Positions 8,460 through 16,512 of a DNA stretch of 64,000 bases are shown here, piece after piece (the stretch's first letter is position 1; each line of letters opens with the position of its first letter). Source of the stretch: CBDUEV01 sp965366365 (GTDB taxonomy: Bacteria > Actinomycetota > Acidimicrobiia > Spongiisociales > JAENVV01). Position numbers and translations under genes: made by a program. The DNA lies in contig CBDUEV010000005.1 in NCBI GenBank assembly GCA_965366365.1, positions 1-64,000 on the forward strand, written 5' to 3'. The notes beneath the pieces are model-generated. The model was not told the origin of the DNA. It made no database searches and was given only the letters and a program-made list of their open reading frames with translations.

Positions 8460-9488
8460 ATGGCATTTCTCGACGGCACCGCCGATTTCCGGTCCGATAC
8501 CGTGACGCGCCCCACGGAAACCATGCGGGCAGCGATGGCTTCGGCGGAGGTTGGCGACGACGTCTACGGCGAGGATCCCACCGTCAACGACCTGCAGGAG
8601 AAGGCGGCGGAGCTGATCGGCAAGGAGGCAGCCCTGTTCCTGCCCTCCGGCACCATGGGAAACCAGATCGCCCTCAACGTGCTGGCTCGACCGGGCGAGG
8701 GGTTGATCTGTGTGGAGACGGCTCACATTCGCCGGTACGAGGCGGGGGGAGCGGCGGCGTTGTCCGGCTTGCAGATTCTGCCCGTTCCGTCGCCCAACGG
8801 ACACATGACCGCTGCACAGGTTGCTGCAGCCGCCGGCCCCGCCGATCACCATTTCCCACGGGCGGCCCTCCTCGCCTGGGAGAACACGCACAATGTGTCA
8901 GGTGGAACAGTGGTTCCTCTCGAGGCGATGCGCCAGGCCACCGCCGAGGCTCGCCGCCGGGGCATGGCCGTCCACCTCGACGGGGCCCGAATCTTCAACG
9001 CGGCGGCACGCGCCGGAATCCCGGCCGCCTCCTTCGCAGCAGTGGCCGATTCGGTCCAGTTCTGTCTCTCGAAGGGTCTCGGGGCTCCGGTGGGATCGCT
9101 CGTCGCCGGGTCCACCGAGTTTGTTGAAGAGGCGCACCGGCGGCGCAAGCGGTTCGGAGGTGGAATGCGGCAGGCGGGGATCATCGCCGCCGCCGGACTC
9201 CTGGCGCTCGAGCATCGGCATGCCCTGACCCTCGATCACGACCTCGCCGCTTCCCTGGCGACCGGGATCGGCGAACGATTCCCCTCCGCCTGCTCGACAC
9301 CGGAGACCAACATGGTGATCGTGAGGGAACTCGAACTCGGGATGGAAGCAGGGGAGTTCCGCCGCCGGCTCGCCGCAGCCGGGATCCTGGTGGGAGCGAT
9401 CGAACCGGGAGTACTCCGCTTCGTCACGCACCGCGATGTGGATGCCGGCGACGTGACGCGGGTGTTGGCCGCCCTGGATTCCAGGTAA
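8460..9488 (+). CDS. Low-specificity L-threonine aldolase
   Basis: A 342-residue fold-type I PLP enzyme. It has the family start FRSDTVTRPTETMRAAM, GDDVYGEDPTVN, LFLPSGTMGNQIAL, the aspartate block HLDGARIFNAA and the lysine motif SKGLGAPVGS. It cleaves L-threonine or L-allo-threonine to glycine and acetaldehyde. The segment around residue 80 reads ETAHIRRYEAGG, where most homologues have ...HIxxYE.GG, so the substrate histidine is kept. The gene is divergent from the phosphorylase and stands just before the fab operon. Confidence 0.9.
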   Translation: MAFLDGTADFRSDTVTRPTETMRAAMASAEVGDDVYGEDPTVNDLQEKAAELIGKEAALFLPSGTMGNQIALNVLARPGEGLICVETAHIRRYEAGGAAALSGLQILPVPSPNGHMTAAQVAAAAGPADHHFPRAALLAWENTHNVSGGTVVPLEAMRQATAEARRRGMAVHLDGARIFNAAARAGIPAASFAAVADSVQFCLSKGLGAPVGSLVAGSTEFVEEAHRRRKRFGGGMRQAGIIAAAGLLALEHRHALTLDHDLAASLATGIGERFPSACSTPETNMVIVRELELGMEAGEFRRRLAAAGILVGAIEPGVLRFVTHRDVDAGDVTRVLAALDSR

Positions 9489-9519
9489 CCAGACGTCCCG
9501 AGGAGGAGTCGAACGGGCT

Positions 9520-10479
9520 ATGCGTATCGGAGTGTTGTTTCCTGGCCAAGGTGCCCAATTCGTCGGAATGGGCGAAGACCTGTTCGAAGCCCGCCCTGAC
9601 CTGCTCGGCGAAACGGCCGACGCCACCCTGGGGTGGTCGCTCAGGTCCGTGTGCCTCGAGGGCCCGGAGGAGGCGCTCACCGCCACCGATCGCGCCCAGC
9701 CGGCGCTCTATGCCCTCTCGTACGCCCTGTTCGACGAGTTCAGTCGGGCGTGGGCGAATCCGCCGGTGGCGGCGGCAGGCCACTCGCTCGGCGAATACAC
9801 GGCACTGGCGGCGGCCGGCGCCTACCCGTTCTTCGACGGCTTGCGGCTGGTGGCCGAGAGGGGAGCAGCCATGGGGGCGGCCGCCACCTTCGAACCGTCC
9901 GGAATGGCGGCGCTGATCGGCGCCGACCTCGACGCCGCCGAGGGCCTGGCGGCCCAGCGTCGCTCCGAGGGGGGCAGACTCTGGGTCGCCAATCTGAACG
10001 CACCCGGCCAGGTGGTGGTGGCGGGCGGAGCAGACGACATGGCGTGGGTGGCGATTCACGCCAAGGATCATGGGGTGCGCCGTGCCATACCTCTCAAGGT
10101 GGCGGGAGCGTTTCACACCCCCTTCATGGAGGTCGCCCGCCCCCGCCTGGACGCCGCCCTGGCCGCCACCCGGTTCGAGGCGCCACGATTCGCCGTCTGG
10201 TCGAATGTCGACGCGGCGCCTTTGGACGACGGCTCCATGGCGGATCGGTTGAGCGAGCAGATCACCTCTCCCGTTCTGTTCGCCCGCTCGCTGGAGGCGA
10301 TGGCCGCCGCCGGGCTGGACGCCTTCGTGCACGTCGGACCGGGTGATGTGACTGCGGGCATGGCCAAGCGAACGGTGCCCGATGTCGAGGTCGTCACCGT
10401 CAATTCTCTGAGCGCAATCGATGAAGCCGTCGAACAGCTCACCTCCATCGGTACTATGAGATCGAGCGAGGAGGGCTAG
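9520..10479 (+). CDS. fabD: Malonyl-CoA:ACP transacylase
   Basis: A 319-residue protein. It has the GQGAQ entry motif (LFPGQGAQFVGMGEDL), the nucleophile serine in GHSLGEYTALAAAG, an arginine in LVAERGAAMGAA and the histidine motif AFHTPFM. It transfers malonyl from CoA to ACP to feed type II fatty acid elongation. ATG 9520 has a strong Shine-Dalgarno (GAGGAGG) about 15-20 nt upstream in a short leader. It opens the fabD-fabH-fabG-acpP-fabF operon; fabH begins in the base after its stop. Confidence 0.95.
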   Translation: MRIGVLFPGQGAQFVGMGEDLFEARPDLLGETADATLGWSLRSVCLEGPEEALTATDRAQPALYALSYALFDEFSRAWANPPVAAAGHSLGEYTALAAAGAYPFFDGLRLVAERGAAMGAAATFEPSGMAALIGADLDAAEGLAAQRRSEGGRLWVANLNAPGQVVVAGGADDMAWVAIHAKDHGVRRAIPLKVAGAFHTPFMEVARPRLDAALAATRFEAPRFAVWSNVDAAPLDDGSMADRLSEQITSPVLFARSLEAMAAAGLDAFVHVGPGDVTAGMAKRTVPDVEVVTVNSLSAIDEAVEQLTSIGTMRSSEEG

Positions 10480-11580
10480 ATGCCGTACGCCGAAATCACC
10501 GGGTGGGGTAAGGCGTTGCCGCCGGCGGTACTCACCAACGACGACATCGCCACCGTGGTGGACACGAGTGATGAGTGGATCACGACCAGATCCGGCATCA
10601 AAGAGAGACGAATCAGTCACGTGGAAACGTCGGACATGGCGACGATCGCCGCCCGTCGCGCCCTCGCCGCGGCCGGCCGCGAGCCACTGGATGTCGACCT
10701 GATCGTGTTGGCCACCTGCAGTCCCGATACCCTGCTGCCCAACGCCGCATCCATCGTGCAGAAGAACCTGGGGGCGACCCGGGCCGCCGCCTTCGACCTC
10801 AACGCGGCGTGCACCGGCTGGGTGTACTCGTTGGTGGTGGCCACGAACATGATTCGGGCCGGAACCAATCGCACGATCCTGGTCATCGGGGCGGAGAAAC
10901 TCCACTATTTCACCGACTTCACCGATCGGTCGACCTGTGTGCTCTTCGGAGACGGCGCAGGAGCCGTGGTCCTCGAAGCCAGCGAAGAGCCGGTGGGGCT
11001 CCTAGCCTCCGACCTCGCCATGGATGGGACGGCTGGCGATCTGCTCGCCGTCGAAGGTCTGGGCGCCGCCGGAGCGCCGGGGCAATACCCGCCCGAGCTC
11101 ATGGGTGTCCACATGGACGGTCGCGAGATCTTTCGTCGGGCTGTCACCATGATGGCCGACAGCTCGGCCGCCGTCATCGAACAAGCCGGGATGGAACTCG
11201 ATGACGTGGCACTGTTCATCCCGCATCAGGCCAACGTGCGCATCATCGACGCGGCTGCCCGGCGTCTCGACCTGCCGCCGGAGAAGGTGTACGTGAACAT
11301 CGCGGGCTACGGCAACACCTCGGCCGCCACCGTGCCCATCGCACTGTGTGAGGCGCTCGAAGAGGGGCGAATCGCCCCGGGCGACAACGTCTTGTTCGCG
11401 GCTTTCGGAAGCGGGCTCTCATGGGGAGCCGCCCTCCTCAAATGGGGGAACAGGATCGAACCGCTCGGCACGTCCGATGCGGAATTCCCCCCGACCGACC
11501 AGTCCGCTCTCGAGATCCTCCAACCCAATTTCGAATTCTTCGGTTTGAGCGAGATGCCCGACGCCGAGGCGGTCACGTGA
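10480..11580 (+). CDS. fabH: 3-oxoacyl-ACP synthase III
   Basis: A 366-residue KAS III with all three catalytic residues: Cys111 in NAACTGWVY, His in PHQANVRI and Asn in GYGNTSAA. It condenses acetyl-CoA or a branched acyl-CoA with malonyl-ACP to start fatty acid synthesis. It is longer than the usual 310-335 residues. The extra 35-40 residues lie after the normal C-terminal GSGLSWGAALLKWG block and are acidic (SDAEFPPTDQSALEI). That extension may be lineage-specific. The start follows fabD directly, and the stop overlaps fabG in GTGA. Confidence 0.95.
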   Translation: MPYAEITGWGKALPPAVLTNDDIATVVDTSDEWITTRSGIKERRISHVETSDMATIAARRALAAAGREPLDVDLIVLATCSPDTLLPNAASIVQKNLGATRAAAFDLNAACTGWVYSLVVATNMIRAGTNRTILVIGAEKLHYFTDFTDRSTCVLFGDGAGAVVLEASEEPVGLLASDLAMDGTAGDLLAVEGLGAAGAPGQYPPELMGVHMDGREIFRRAVTMMADSSAAVIEQAGMELDDVALFIPHQANVRIIDAAARRLDLPPEKVYVNIAGYGNTSAATVPIALCEALEEGRIAPGDNVLFAAFGSGLSWGAALLKWGNRIEPLGTSDAEFPPTDQSALEILQPNFEFFGLSEMPDAEAVT

Positions 11581-12311
11581 GCCGAGTGGCGCTGGTCACC
11601 GGCGGCTCACGAGGGATCGGCCGAGCCATCTCCCTGGCGCTCGCCCAAGAGGGGTTGGCTGTGGCGGTCAACTACGCGCACCGGTCGGACGCCGCCGACG
11701 AGGTGGTCGAACTCATCCGCTCGACCGGAGGCCAGGCGGTCGCCGTCGCCGGGGACGTGTCACAGAGTGCCATCGTTACCGAGTTGTTCGCTCGGGTCTC
11801 CGAGGCTTTGGGTCCGGTCGAGGTACTGGTGAACAATGCCGGCATCACGCGCGACGGGCTCTTGGTGCGCATGGGCGAGAACGACTGGAACGATGTCCTG
11901 GCGGTCAACCTGAGTTCTGTCTACCTGTGCACCAAGGCCGCCATGCGGTCGATGATCAAGGCTCGGTGGGGGAGGATCATCTCGGTGAGCTCGGTTTCGG
12001 GGATCGCCGGGAACGCCGGTCAGTCCAACTACGCCGCCTCGAAGGCCGGCATCATCGGCTTCACGAAGTCCGTCGCCAAGGAGGTCGGATCCCGCGGCAT
12101 CACCGCCAACGTGGTCGCCCCTGGCTTCATCGAGACGGACATGACGGACGAGCTCGGGGAAGAAGCTCGGGCAAACGCAACGTCCTCCGTGGCGGTGGGT
12201 CGCCTCGGCTCTCCGGAGGAGGTAGCGTCTGCGGTGAAATTCCTGGCTTCGGATGCGGCTTCGTACATCACGGGCCAGGTGTTGGTGGTCGACGGGGGAC
12301 TTGCCCTCTGA
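11577..12311 (+). CDS. fabG: 3-oxoacyl-ACP reductase
   Basis: A 244-residue classical short-chain dehydrogenase. It shows TGGSRGIGRA for NADP(H) binding, NNAGITRD, the serine in ISVSSVSG and the Y-x3-K pair in NYAASKAG. It ends in GQVLVVDGGLAL, typical of FabG. It reduces 3-oxoacyl-ACP in the elongation cycle. GTG 11577 overlaps the fabH stop by 4 nt. A longer in-frame extension back to 11421 lies inside fabH and is rejected. Confidence 0.95.
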   Translation: MSRVALVTGGSRGIGRAISLALAQEGLAVAVNYAHRSDAADEVVELIRSTGGQAVAVAGDVSQSAIVTELFARVSEALGPVEVLVNNAGITRDGLLVRMGENDWNDVLAVNLSSVYLCTKAAMRSMIKARWGRIISVSSVSGIAGNAGQSNYAASKAGIIGFTKSVAKEVGSRGITANVVAPGFIETDMTDELGEEARANATSSVAVGRLGSPEEVASAVKFLASDAASYITGQVLVVDGGLAL

Positions 12312-12373
12312 TCGTCCTGCAGTCACAGCACAAAATCGCAATCAACCAAACCAGATAGAAAGGGAACACCATC

Positions 12374-12619
12374 ATGGATCGTGCCGATATCGAAAAACGC
12401 ATGAACGGCCTCCTCGTCTCCGAATTGGGGCTCGATGCGGCGAAACTCTCTCCCGAGGCTCGGTTCGAAGAGGACCTCGAGGTCGATTCGCTCGGTGTCG
12501 TCGAGTTGCTGATGGCGCTCGAGGATGAGTTCGGCGTTTCCATTCCGGACGAAGAAGCCGAGAGCATCGGCACGGTCGGCCAGGCCGTGGACATCGTCAT
12601 CGCCAAGATGGCTGGCTGA
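12374..12619 (+). CDS. acpP: Acyl carrier protein
   Basis: An 81-residue acidic protein with the 4'-phosphopantetheine site serine (S39) in the DSL motif (EVDSLGVVELLMALEDEFG). It carries the growing acyl chain in FAS II. A 62-nt AT-richer spacer separates it from fabG, with AAAGGGA before the ATG. That strong local ribosome binding site may serve the higher ACP expression usually needed. Confidence 0.95.
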   Translation: MDRADIEKRMNGLLVSELGLDAAKLSPEARFEEDLEVDSLGVVELLMALEDEFGVSIPDEEAESIGTVGQAVDIVIAKMAG

Positions 12620-12646
12620 GGACACGCCCGAGACGGGGGAGGACAT

Positions 12647-13897
12647 ATGTCGGGACGTAGGGTGGTGGTCACGGGGCTGGGCACGATCAATCCGTTGGGC
12701 CATGACATTGCGACTACTTGGCAGGCACTGCTGGCCGGCCGCTCCGGCGTGGGCTCGATCGACTCGTTCGACGCGAGCCGACTCAAGACGCAGATCGCCG
12801 GCGAGGTCCGAGACTTCGACCCCGAGGCCTTCATGGACAAGCGCGAAGCCCGCCGTCTCGACCGCTACACGCAGCTCTTCATGGTCTCCGTCGACCAGGC
12901 CATGGCCGACGCAGGTCTCCGCTATGAGGACCCCGATGATCCGGAGGCGGCCAGGTCGGGTGTGGTGATCGGTTCGGGCATGGGTGGCATGCTGTCCTTC
13001 ATCGAGGGGCTCGACGTCATGCGGGAGCGGGGACCGGACCGGATCAACCCGCTCACCATCCCCAAGATCATCCCGAACATGGGCGCCGGAGTGGCCTCCA
13101 TCGCTCACAACCTCCTGGGTCCAACCAATTGCACCGTGACGGCCTGCGCGGCCTCGGCCAATGCGATCGGCGACGCCGCCGAGTTGATCCGCCGCGGGAA
13201 GGCAGACGTCATGGTTGCCGGGGGAGCGGAGGCGGTGGTGTGCGAGTTCGCCATCGGTTCGTTCAACCAGGCGAGGGCATTGAGCACCAACAACGCCGAC
13301 CCGGAAGGCGCCTCGCGACCGTTCGACGCCGACCGCGACGGGTTCGTCCTGGGAGAGGGAGCTGCCACGTTGATCCTCGAAGAGCGAGGTCACGCACTCG
13401 CCCGCGGCGCCGAGATCTACGCAGAGTTCGCTGGGTGGGGAATGTCGGCCGACGCCTATCACATCACGCTTCCCCGTCCGGGTGGAACCGGGGCCATGCG
13501 GGCCATGACTGAAGCTCTCGACGACGCCCAGATGGAGCCGGCGGCGATCGACTACATCAACGCCCACGGCACCTCGACCGCCGCCAACGACTCGACGGAG
13601 ACCGCCGCCATCAAACTCGCCATGGGCGACGCCGCCCACACCCTGGCCATCTCGTCGACCAAGTCCATGACCGGTCACCTGCTCGGGGCAGCCGGCGCCT
13701 TCGAGGCGGTGGTGGGGCTGCTCGCCCTTCGCGACCAGGTCGTTCCGCCCACCATCAACTACACCACCCCCGACCCCGAATGCGATTTGGATTACGTGCC
13801 GAACGAGGCACGCCAGATGGGGGTGAGTGCCTTCATGTCGAACTCGTTCGGTTTCGGTGGCCACAACGTGGCGGTGATCTTCAAGCGAGCGTCGTAG
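12647..13897 (+). CDS. fabF: 3-oxoacyl-ACP synthase II
   Basis: A 416-residue KAS II. The nucleophile is Cys167 in TVTACAASANAIG. The two catalytic histidines are in NAHGTSTAANDSTE and SMTGHLLGAAGA, and the closing GFGGHN block is present. It elongates acyl-ACP with malonyl-ACP. ATG 12647 follows GGGGGAGG. It is the last gene of the operon and ends 18 nt before the stop of a convergent minus-strand gene, with no clear terminator between. Confidence 0.95.
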   Translation: MSGRRVVVTGLGTINPLGHDIATTWQALLAGRSGVGSIDSFDASRLKTQIAGEVRDFDPEAFMDKREARRLDRYTQLFMVSVDQAMADAGLRYEDPDDPEAARSGVVIGSGMGGMLSFIEGLDVMRERGPDRINPLTIPKIIPNMGAGVASIAHNLLGPTNCTVTACAASANAIGDAAELIRRGKADVMVAGGAEAVVCEFAIGSFNQARALSTNNADPEGASRPFDADRDGFVLGEGAATLILEERGHALARGAEIYAEFAGWGMSADAYHITLPRPGGTGAMRAMTEALDDAQMEPAAIDYINAHGTSTAANDSTETAAIKLAMGDAAHTLAISSTKSMTGHLLGAAGAFEAVVGLLALRDQVVPPTINYTTPDPECDLDYVPNEARQMGVSAFMSNSFGFGGHNVAVIFKRAS

Positions 13898-13915
13898 CTA
13901 CCGCCGACCCGGCGT

Positions 13916-14194
13916 CTACTCGTCGTGGTCGGGTACTTCGCAGCCAGGACCGGGCGGTTCTTCGCCGCGCGCGTTGGCGTCGTGGAACTCTTCCATCGAT
14001 CGCAGCGCCAGCACCACGATCACCCCGACCCCAAAGCCCGTGACGATCGCAGCCACGAAGGCGATCGAGAACGTCAGCATCAGGCATCCCTCCGGTCGGC
14101 ACCCGATGTCGGTGATGGTCCAACCCAAGGCTCCCCCCACCACGGCTCCCGCCAGGACCGGGACGACTACCCAGGGATTGGGAGTTCGCCTCAT
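13916..14194 (-). CDS. Small membrane protein (92 aa)
   Basis: A 92-residue protein with two hydrophobic segments (VVVPVLAGAVVGGALGW and AFVAAIVTGFGVGVIVVLAL) separated by a short loop with two cysteines (GCRPEGC). It has an acidic, proline-containing tail. No family recognised. The ATG at 14194 overlaps the stop of the upstream minus-strand membrane gene in ATGA, so the two are a coupled pair. The longer reading frame running to 14764 is antisense-like and not supported. Confidence 0.65.
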   Translation of the reverse strand: MRRTPNPWVVVPVLAGAVVGGALGWTITDIGCRPEGCLMLTFSIAFVAAIVTGFGVGVIVVLALRSMEEFHDANARGEEPPGPGCEVPDHDE

Positions 14195-14949
14195 GACCGG
14201 GGTCTCCCTCTTTCGTCGTAGCCGGCGGCGTCCAGGACCTCCGGTGGGGCGAGCTCCGGGAACACCGGACTGGTCTGAACTCGCCGCGGGTCGAGCGGAA
14301 TCGCCGCGCTGCGGGCTCCGGCGCTCCAGGCGAGCACCGTCATCGCCGCGGCCAGACCCACGGCGACAACGGCGCGAATCCAACTGCCCGTCACGGCGAC
14401 CACCACGGCGAGAGGGAGAAGCAGTAGTCGTGAGGCCCACAATCCCGTCACGAACGCACGGCCGTAGGCCCAGGCGACGACCACCGCCCCCAGCGCCAGA
14501 ATTGCCGCCCAAACGTCGATCTCGTTGGTGAGGGCGAGGATGCTGGGGAAGAAGAGAAGACCGATCATCAGTCCGAGGGACTGGTTCGGAAGGGGCGTCG
14601 GCGGCGGCAACTGGCGGACGTGCGGGTCGATCCAGGGGCCGACAGTGATGAAGACGGCCCCGGCCGAGACAGCCAGACCCGCCCACCACCAGGCAGTTGG
14701 TTCGACCAGCACGGCAGCCACCGCTTCCAGACCGAACACCCCGATCGTGAGACCCCACGCCCAACGGCCGTGACTCACCGTCAGACCCAGCAGGGCCACG
14801 ATGGCGAGGAGGAGCAGCCCGGAGGCGTAGAAGAGGGAGGGAGTCGGATCGAAGTAGCTCGCCCCGAAGGCGACCAGGCTCGCCCAGAGGAGAGCCGCCG
14901 TGAATTGAACGCCGCCGATGACAGTGAAGGGGATGTTCACGGCCACCAT
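14191..14949 (-). CDS. Polytopic membrane protein, unknown
   Basis: About 252 residues from ATG 14949, or 278 from 15027. It is strongly hydrophobic with roughly seven to eight membrane spans, including GLLLLAIVALLGLTVSHG, MIGLLFFPSILALTNEI and LLLLPLAVVVAVTGSWI. A loop near the middle is proline-rich (RQLPPPTPLPNQ). The C-terminal tail is soluble. I do not recognise a family and see no catalytic or transport motif. It is coupled to the 92-residue membrane protein downstream. Confidence 0.65.
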   Translation of the reverse strand: MVAVNIPFTVIGGVQFTAALLWASLVAFGASYFDPTPSLFYASGLLLLAIVALLGLTVSHGRWAWGLTIGVFGLEAVAAVLVEPTAWWWAGLAVSAGAVFITVGPWIDPHVRQLPPPTPLPNQSLGLMIGLLFFPSILALTNEIDVWAAILALGAVVVAWAYGRAFVTGLWASRLLLLPLAVVVAVTGSWIRAVVAVGLAAAMTVLAWSAGARSAAIPLDPRRVQTSPVFPELAPPEVLDAAGYDERGRPRS

Positions 14950-15084
14950 TATGGCCGGGTTTTCGTCAGCGCCCGCAACGGCGACGGTGGGCCACTTCTC
15001 CCTGGACCAACCCGTCCAACTGCCCACACGATGCCGGCTGGCGGTCCAGGCTTCGAGTTCGACGAGGCGGCGTCCGCCCGGACC

Positions 15085-15885
15085 TCACGTGTCGAGTGCG
15101 AAACCGCACGCGTCACAGAAGCGAGCCGCTCGTGAGTGCGCCACCGAGCCGCAGCCGGGGCACGACACTTCTTGCTGGCGCACACCGGCCACCTCGGCTG
15201 AGACGATCCCGGTTGGCACGGCGATGATGCTGTAGCCGGTGATCATGAGGACGGCGGCCAGCACCTGTCCGGCTCCGGTGCCCGGGGCGATGTCGCCGAA
15301 ACCGACCGTGCTCATGGTCACGATCGACCAGTACACCCCGCGGAACATCGAATCGAAGCCGTGCTCGGGGCCTTCGATCACGTACATGGTCGACCCCACG
15401 ATGATGTTCAGCAGCACGACGGCGATGAGGAAGACGGCGATCTTGCGCGAGCTGGAGCGGATGGCCCGCACCAGGTAGTTGGCTTCGCTGAGCCAGCGAG
15501 CCATCTTGAACACCCGAAACATGCGCAGGAGGCGGAGGGAGCGGATGACCAGCAGCGACTGGGCGCCGGGGATGAAGAAGCTCAGGTAGACCGGCAGCAC
15601 GGCGAGGAGATCGATGATCCCGAAGAACGACCGCGCGTAACGAAGAGGTCGCTTCACGGTGGCCAGCCGGGCGACGTATTCGATCGTGAACAGGATGGTG
15701 ATGATCCACTCGAGAACCAACAGTTCGGTGGAGAAGCGACGGCTGTATTCCTCGACACTCTCGAACATCACGAGGAGGACACTGAACGTAATCATCACCA
15801 GCAGAACCACATCGAACGCCTTGGCGGCCGGTGTGTCGTTCTCGAAGATGACGTAGCGCACTCGTTGGCGCATCGAACCGTCCAT
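15085..15885 (-). CDS. Voltage-gated-type ion channel with C-terminal zinc ribbon
   Basis: A 266-residue six-helix channel. S4 is clear (VIRSLRLLRMFRVFKMARW, arginines every third residue), and the pore carries the potassium filter TVGFGD. S1-S3 include the acidic residues of a voltage sensor (EWIITILFTIEYVARL). After S6 there is a short cytoplasmic tail ending in a four-cysteine ribbon (CPGCG...CDACG). It should pass K+ across the inner membrane, and the ribbon may act in assembly or sensing. ATG 15885 is preceded by GGAG and, further up, by TAGCCT. Confidence 0.88.
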   Translation of the reverse strand: MDGSMRQRVRYVIFENDTPAAKAFDVVLLVMITFSVLLVMFESVEEYSRRFSTELLVLEWIITILFTIEYVARLATVKRPLRYARSFFGIIDLLAVLPVYLSFFIPGAQSLLVIRSLRLLRMFRVFKMARWLSEANYLVRAIRSSSRKIAVFLIAVVLLNIIVGSTMYVIEGPEHGFDSMFRGVYWSIVTMSTVGFGDIAPGTGAGQVLAAVLMITGYSIIAVPTGIVSAEVAGVRQQEVSCPGCGSVAHSRAARFCDACGFALDT

Positions 15886-15893
15886 GGCGCTCC

Positions 15894-15899
15894 AGGCTA
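15894..15899 (-). promoter_or_regulatory. Possible -10 box for the ion channel gene
   Basis: Read on the minus strand, TAGCCT ends 8 nt before the ATG. A GGAG just before the start also allows normal initiation, so a leaderless transcript is less certain here. Confidence 0.3.
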
Positions 15900-16084
15900 G
15901 GGGGCCGACCCCCGAAGGCTGGGGAATGTCGGCGTGTGGCCGGGTGGGGGATCTGGGCAGGCGCCGCGCCGAGCATCGTTTCCCTGCAGGCGAGGGGAGC
16001 TCAGGCGATGCCTGTGCGGAGGCGTGCCTCTCTCGAGAGGTCACGCTGAAGCCTCGCGACGCGACGCGCTGGGGGAGTGCGGGG

Positions 16085-16090
16085 TAGCGT
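16085..16090 (+). promoter_or_regulatory. -10 box, probably leaderless, for the DUF1801 gene
   Basis: TAGCGT ends 6 nt before the ATG at 16097, and the intervening bases hold no Shine-Dalgarno. An imperfect palindrome centred on CTCTCGAGAG (16030-16039) with outer arms GCGTG and CACGC lies about 45 nt upstream and could be an operator. Confidence 0.4.
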
Positions 16091-16096
16091 TTCGGT

Positions 16097-16441
16097 ATGA
16101 CGGTCGATGAATACCTGGACGAAGCGCCCGAACCCCACCAATCGACGCTGCGGAGCCTGAGAGAGACCTTGCGGTCGATCCTTCCGGACGCCACCGAGGC
16201 CATGGCGTACGGAGTGCCGGCCTTGAAGGTGGGTGGCAAGGCGGTTGCCGGGTACGCCCACCTGAAGAACCACTGCAGTTACTTCCCACATTCGGGATCG
16301 GTGATCGAGCAGCTCGCCGAGGAGCTGGAAGGTTACGAGACCAGCAAGGGAACGCTCCGGTTCCCCGTCGACGAGTCACTTCCCGAGGAACTCGTCCGGC
16401 GTCTGGTCGAGGTTCGGCTCGCCGATCTCGGCCTGGGATAG
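16097..16441 (+). CDS. DUF1801 (YdhG/iron-chaperone-like) protein
   Basis: A 114-residue protein of the DUF1801 family. It has the typical N-terminus (TVDEYLDEAPEPHQSTLRSLRETL), the central MAYGVPAL and the AGYAHLKNHCSYFPHSG block. Related proteins form small alpha-beta folds, sometimes annotated as frataxin-like or iron chaperones, but the function is not established. It is a single gene, divergent from the ion channel. Confidence 0.85.
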   Translation: MTVDEYLDEAPEPHQSTLRSLRETLRSILPDATEAMAYGVPALKVGGKAVAGYAHLKNHCSYFPHSGSVIEQLAEELEGYETSKGTLRFPVDESLPEELVRRLVEVRLADLGLG

Positions 16442-16512
16442 CGGTCCGTCGCCGGAAGCCGTTCTCCGCCGGCACGGCCCGCGTAGGCTGCGGGTGAACC
16501 GAAAGGACTCCG

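Noticed and set aside
9424..10905. Long minus-strand reading frame (493 codons) opposite fabD and fabH
   Set aside because: It is a GC-rich antisense shadow. The opposite strand carries two clear enzymes with catalytic motifs; the antisense product is low in hydrophobic pattern and resembles no family.
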